Assembly (NCBI GenBank): GCA_027579435.1 | Contig: JANBPK010000312.1 | Coordinates: 1-22,592 of the forward strand | Direction of reading: 5' to 3' | Length of the DNA stretch: 22,592 nucleotides | Source of the DNA: Candolleomyces eurysporus | Lineage: Eukaryota; Basidiomycota; Agaricomycetes; Agaricales; Psathyrellaceae | Part shown: piece by piece, positions 20,031 to 22,592 of the stretch | How positions within the stretch are numbered: the stretch's first letter is position 1 | Layout: the number at the start of each line of letters is the position of its first letter | The notes under the pieces: model-generated | What the model was told of the DNA's origin: nothing | Database searches by the model: none | What the model saw: the letters and a program-made list of their open reading frames with translations, nothing else | Made by a program: the position numbers and the translations under genes

Positions 20031-22592
20031 ACCCATCATTCGATTCCTTAGGTGTAGGACTCGAACTTCGCTATACTACGTTTGGCTGTAGAAATGAAGG
20101 GATTATAGGTAGGCTAGACCCACCTACAAGACCGTTGGCAAACGTCAATAGTAGTCAGATGTTGCGTATCTGTTTTGGTTGGGTGAAGACTGGGTACGGC
20201 ATTGCGCGAGGAAGGTTCAATTGCTCCCAACTTTGCCACTGTCGAAGATTTGAGAGACATTGATGATGTGCCATTCGAGCTCAAACTCTCAGTGACTAGG
20301 GTACCTAGGGATCTGGGTAACCGAATATTTCGACTACGGCTCGAACGGATGCCAGGGTCGACGCAGGTCACTCCTCACATTTCATTTCAATCCCTGTCGA
20401 CTTCTTGTTGACGCGGAGGTACGACTATCCCGACCCCGAGGAGCGATCCGGCACATAGGCCCGATTCCGATGATACCCTCGCTGGTCAGTCTATCGGACG
20501 TGGAATGGAGGGAAGCATTCTTTTAATCATTGTAGACTTCATTGATGATTAGACTGATTATGGTAGCGATGTAGATAGGATCACAACGTCACTGACTGAC
20601 CTGTTTGTACTCTTCGCCACCTTGAGACTACGAATCAACGACCGACTCCCGCGAAGGTTAGGTGTTCAAAGTGAGTGCGGGTCAGGAATGCTGGAATCAA
20701 CCTGTCAGTTATGATAGGCATGCCATGTACAAAGGGAGAATGAGAGGTCTGCCACTTAGACGCAGCAGCTCACAAGGGGATATTTACATTAATTTCTTCG
20801 TCGAAATAGGGTCTAGACGTTTCTAGTCCTCCAAAGACAATTAGACCGCGGGCCCTGGAGGTAGATGGAAGAGACGTTCCTGGGGATTCAGTTGTGTATA
20901 GCAAGATGTCAGACTAACGAAGACGTGAAAGGAAGAAAAGGTGGATAGCGAGCGAGCGTGCCGGAGAGAAGCTGCGCTGGCGCCGGGACGGCACACTGGT
21001 CGCGTTGTAGAAAGATTGTCTAACTGATGACCTGCGTGGCGCGTTTGCCCTCATCGGCTCTTCCGCGAAACGTGAGACCTTCTAAACGCCTGATTCAGAT
21101 AGAACGACCTTGATTCGCAACTGATTATGACTGTCAAGCGCTATGAGAGGCAACAAAGTTCGAAATGCAAATGTTGTCGTATGAATGGTGGATCCAAAGA
21201 TTCGACTTTTGGGTACTAAGTGGAAGCTCAGTGAGACCACGTATTAGGTGTTGCTTGTGCATACTCTACGTTCTCTATTACTTGCCAGCTTCTCCACCCC
21301 GTGGCTTATAACTGCACTGAAACTTCCATTGGTGAGAAGGCCTGTGGCGCAGAATCCAGAAGTCGAGATGTTTCATGATCACGCTTCAAGACGTCATTTT
21401 TGAGCTTCTTCCTCGAGCGACCATCGTTCTTGAAGACGTCTACACCCAGGTGATCGAGCCCAACTACCTGGCGAAGAACGGGCGCTACGCTCTGGCTAGA
21501 CGTCTGCGGAGAATTAGAACCTCTTTGGAAAAGCTTCCGCTCTTAACCCATGCAGTGGCTCCTCGTTGACAGAGACGTCGCTGAATGGAGTTAGAGGAAC
21601 GTCAGAGGTGAGGTTCACGGGTGAAGCTCAACAGTCTCTATCCATTATTAGCTTTGGTGACCCTTTCTAGATTGCGATTGATGATTCAAGGGTTCGTGTT
21701 CGCTGGGTTCTAAGCATCAATGCCGTCTACTCGGCTTCGTGGGCGTACGAACCGTTGGTTCGCATTCGAACCTTATTCCTTCCTACCAATTCCGAGTTAC
21801 TGTAGCTCGAGCGCGTACACAACTCTTCTTCTGCATTGCCTATGGGTAAGCAGCTGGACGGAGTCCGTGTCTTCTGCTGCGCTTTGGGTTTCCATATGGC
21901 TCGGGTTTGACAACCAAGTTCTGTGTCCGCATCTACTCCGATGGCTGGTCAATCACCTTCCGAGGCATCTACACATAGAACGTACACCGCAAATCCCGTA
22001 TCACAGGATTGAAGCTGATTCAGTCATACATACGCTGGGGTATCATCACGAACGTTGTTGGTTACATCTGGACCAACTGATATTCGCTGATTTTACTCAT
22101 CCGAACTCGTCCGAGCACTGATCTGGTCTGAGACCCTTGTTCATCGAGCTTGATCCTGATGATTTTTCGATAGCAGTGTATGATGCTATCTCACCCCACG
22201 CAGCCAAGTCTCGGAAGAACCGACCTTGAACCAGTTCGTAATATCTTTTGTTTTCATGGAATCTGATTGACTGAGGTACTGGGATCCACAATGGGGTCTC
22301 ACCAACACACAATTGATTGTGGCACTTTGAGGTGACTCCCGAATCATGATTGTCCCTACCTTCATCGCTATATGCTCGTACTTGCACAGGTCGAATTTCA
22401 TCAAATGTACACTCTCATCACTTTCGTGCAATCGATGATGGATCCAGTGCCGTCCGATATTCTTCTATTTGAACTGAATTTGGGACGTTGCCATCACCCT
22501 CAAGTTCGTTTTTCGAGGGCCGCTGGAGCTGTTTCTGACTTTCGATTGTCAAACTGCGGCTCTTCTAGGTTAGGCAATATGACTATTTGACC
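20031..22592. other. Right end of the window, no recognisable gene
   Basis: The first 100 nt or so are DUF1996 3' UTR. Beyond that, open frames are short. The most protein-like are plus strand 20202-20411 (about 69 codons, contains PFELKLSVTRVPRDLGNR) and 21375-21569 (64 codons from an ATG, contains EDVYTQVIEPNYLAKNGRYA); I recognise neither and cannot link them by splicing. The frame at 21720-22121 has a moderately hydrophobic middle but no known domain. No repeat, tRNA or WD40 sequence was seen here. Confidence 0.45.

Noticed and set aside
1..22592. tRNA genes, CRISPR arrays, complete transposons
   Set aside because: Looked for and not found: no cloverleaf-like blocks, no regularly spaced repeats, no transposase or reverse-transcriptase motifs, and no terminal repeats with target-site duplications that I could see by eye.

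Overview
The window reads as genomic DNA of a filamentous basidiomycete, most likely an Agaricomycete. Its genes are split by many short introns (about 40-80 nt) with GT..AG ends and CTRAC-type branch points. It carries HET-E/NACHT-type WD40 repeats, members of the DUF6533 family of fungal multi-pass membrane proteins (expanded in Agaricomycetes), and a secreted DUF1996 protein. Nothing looks bacterial or viral: there are no operons, ribosome-binding sites, tRNA genes or CRISPR arrays.

Layout. (1) 1-241: the 3' end of a WD40-repeat gene entering from the left. (2) 1198-2873, minus strand: a five-exon 3-ketoacyl-CoA thiolase of fatty-acid beta-oxidation. It holds one ambiguous base (N at 2567) at the exact place where the reading frame slips by one. 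(3) About 4.4-15.25 kb: a tandem array of three diverged units. Each carries one 12-exon gene for a DUF6533 multi-pass membrane protein of about 306 residues (copy A 5174-6831, B 9566-11195, C 13052-14724). Every intron position is shared, and so is the promoter block, with a TATA box 131-141 nt before the ATG. All three copies look intact. (4) Decayed minus-strand WD40 sequence lies between copies A and B (about 8455-9045) and again just after copy C (15275-15391), exactly where the flanks of units B and C are missing. (5) 15.4-18.1 kb: only weak or ambiguous coding signals. (6) 18207-20030: a complete nine-exon gene for a secreted DUF1996 protein of 405 residues; its model needs a 5-nt microexon. 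(7) 20.03-22.59 kb: nothing recognisable.

The genes do not form a pathway. The thiolase is housekeeping metabolism. The tandem membrane-protein array with broken WD40 (NLR-type) debris at its joints looks like a fast-evolving accessory locus shaped by duplication and unequal recombination. Exon models were built by eye from splice signals, reading-frame closure and comparison of the three copies; all three DUF6533 models and the DUF1996 model close in frame over their whole length, and the thiolase closes after allowing for one extra base at the N.
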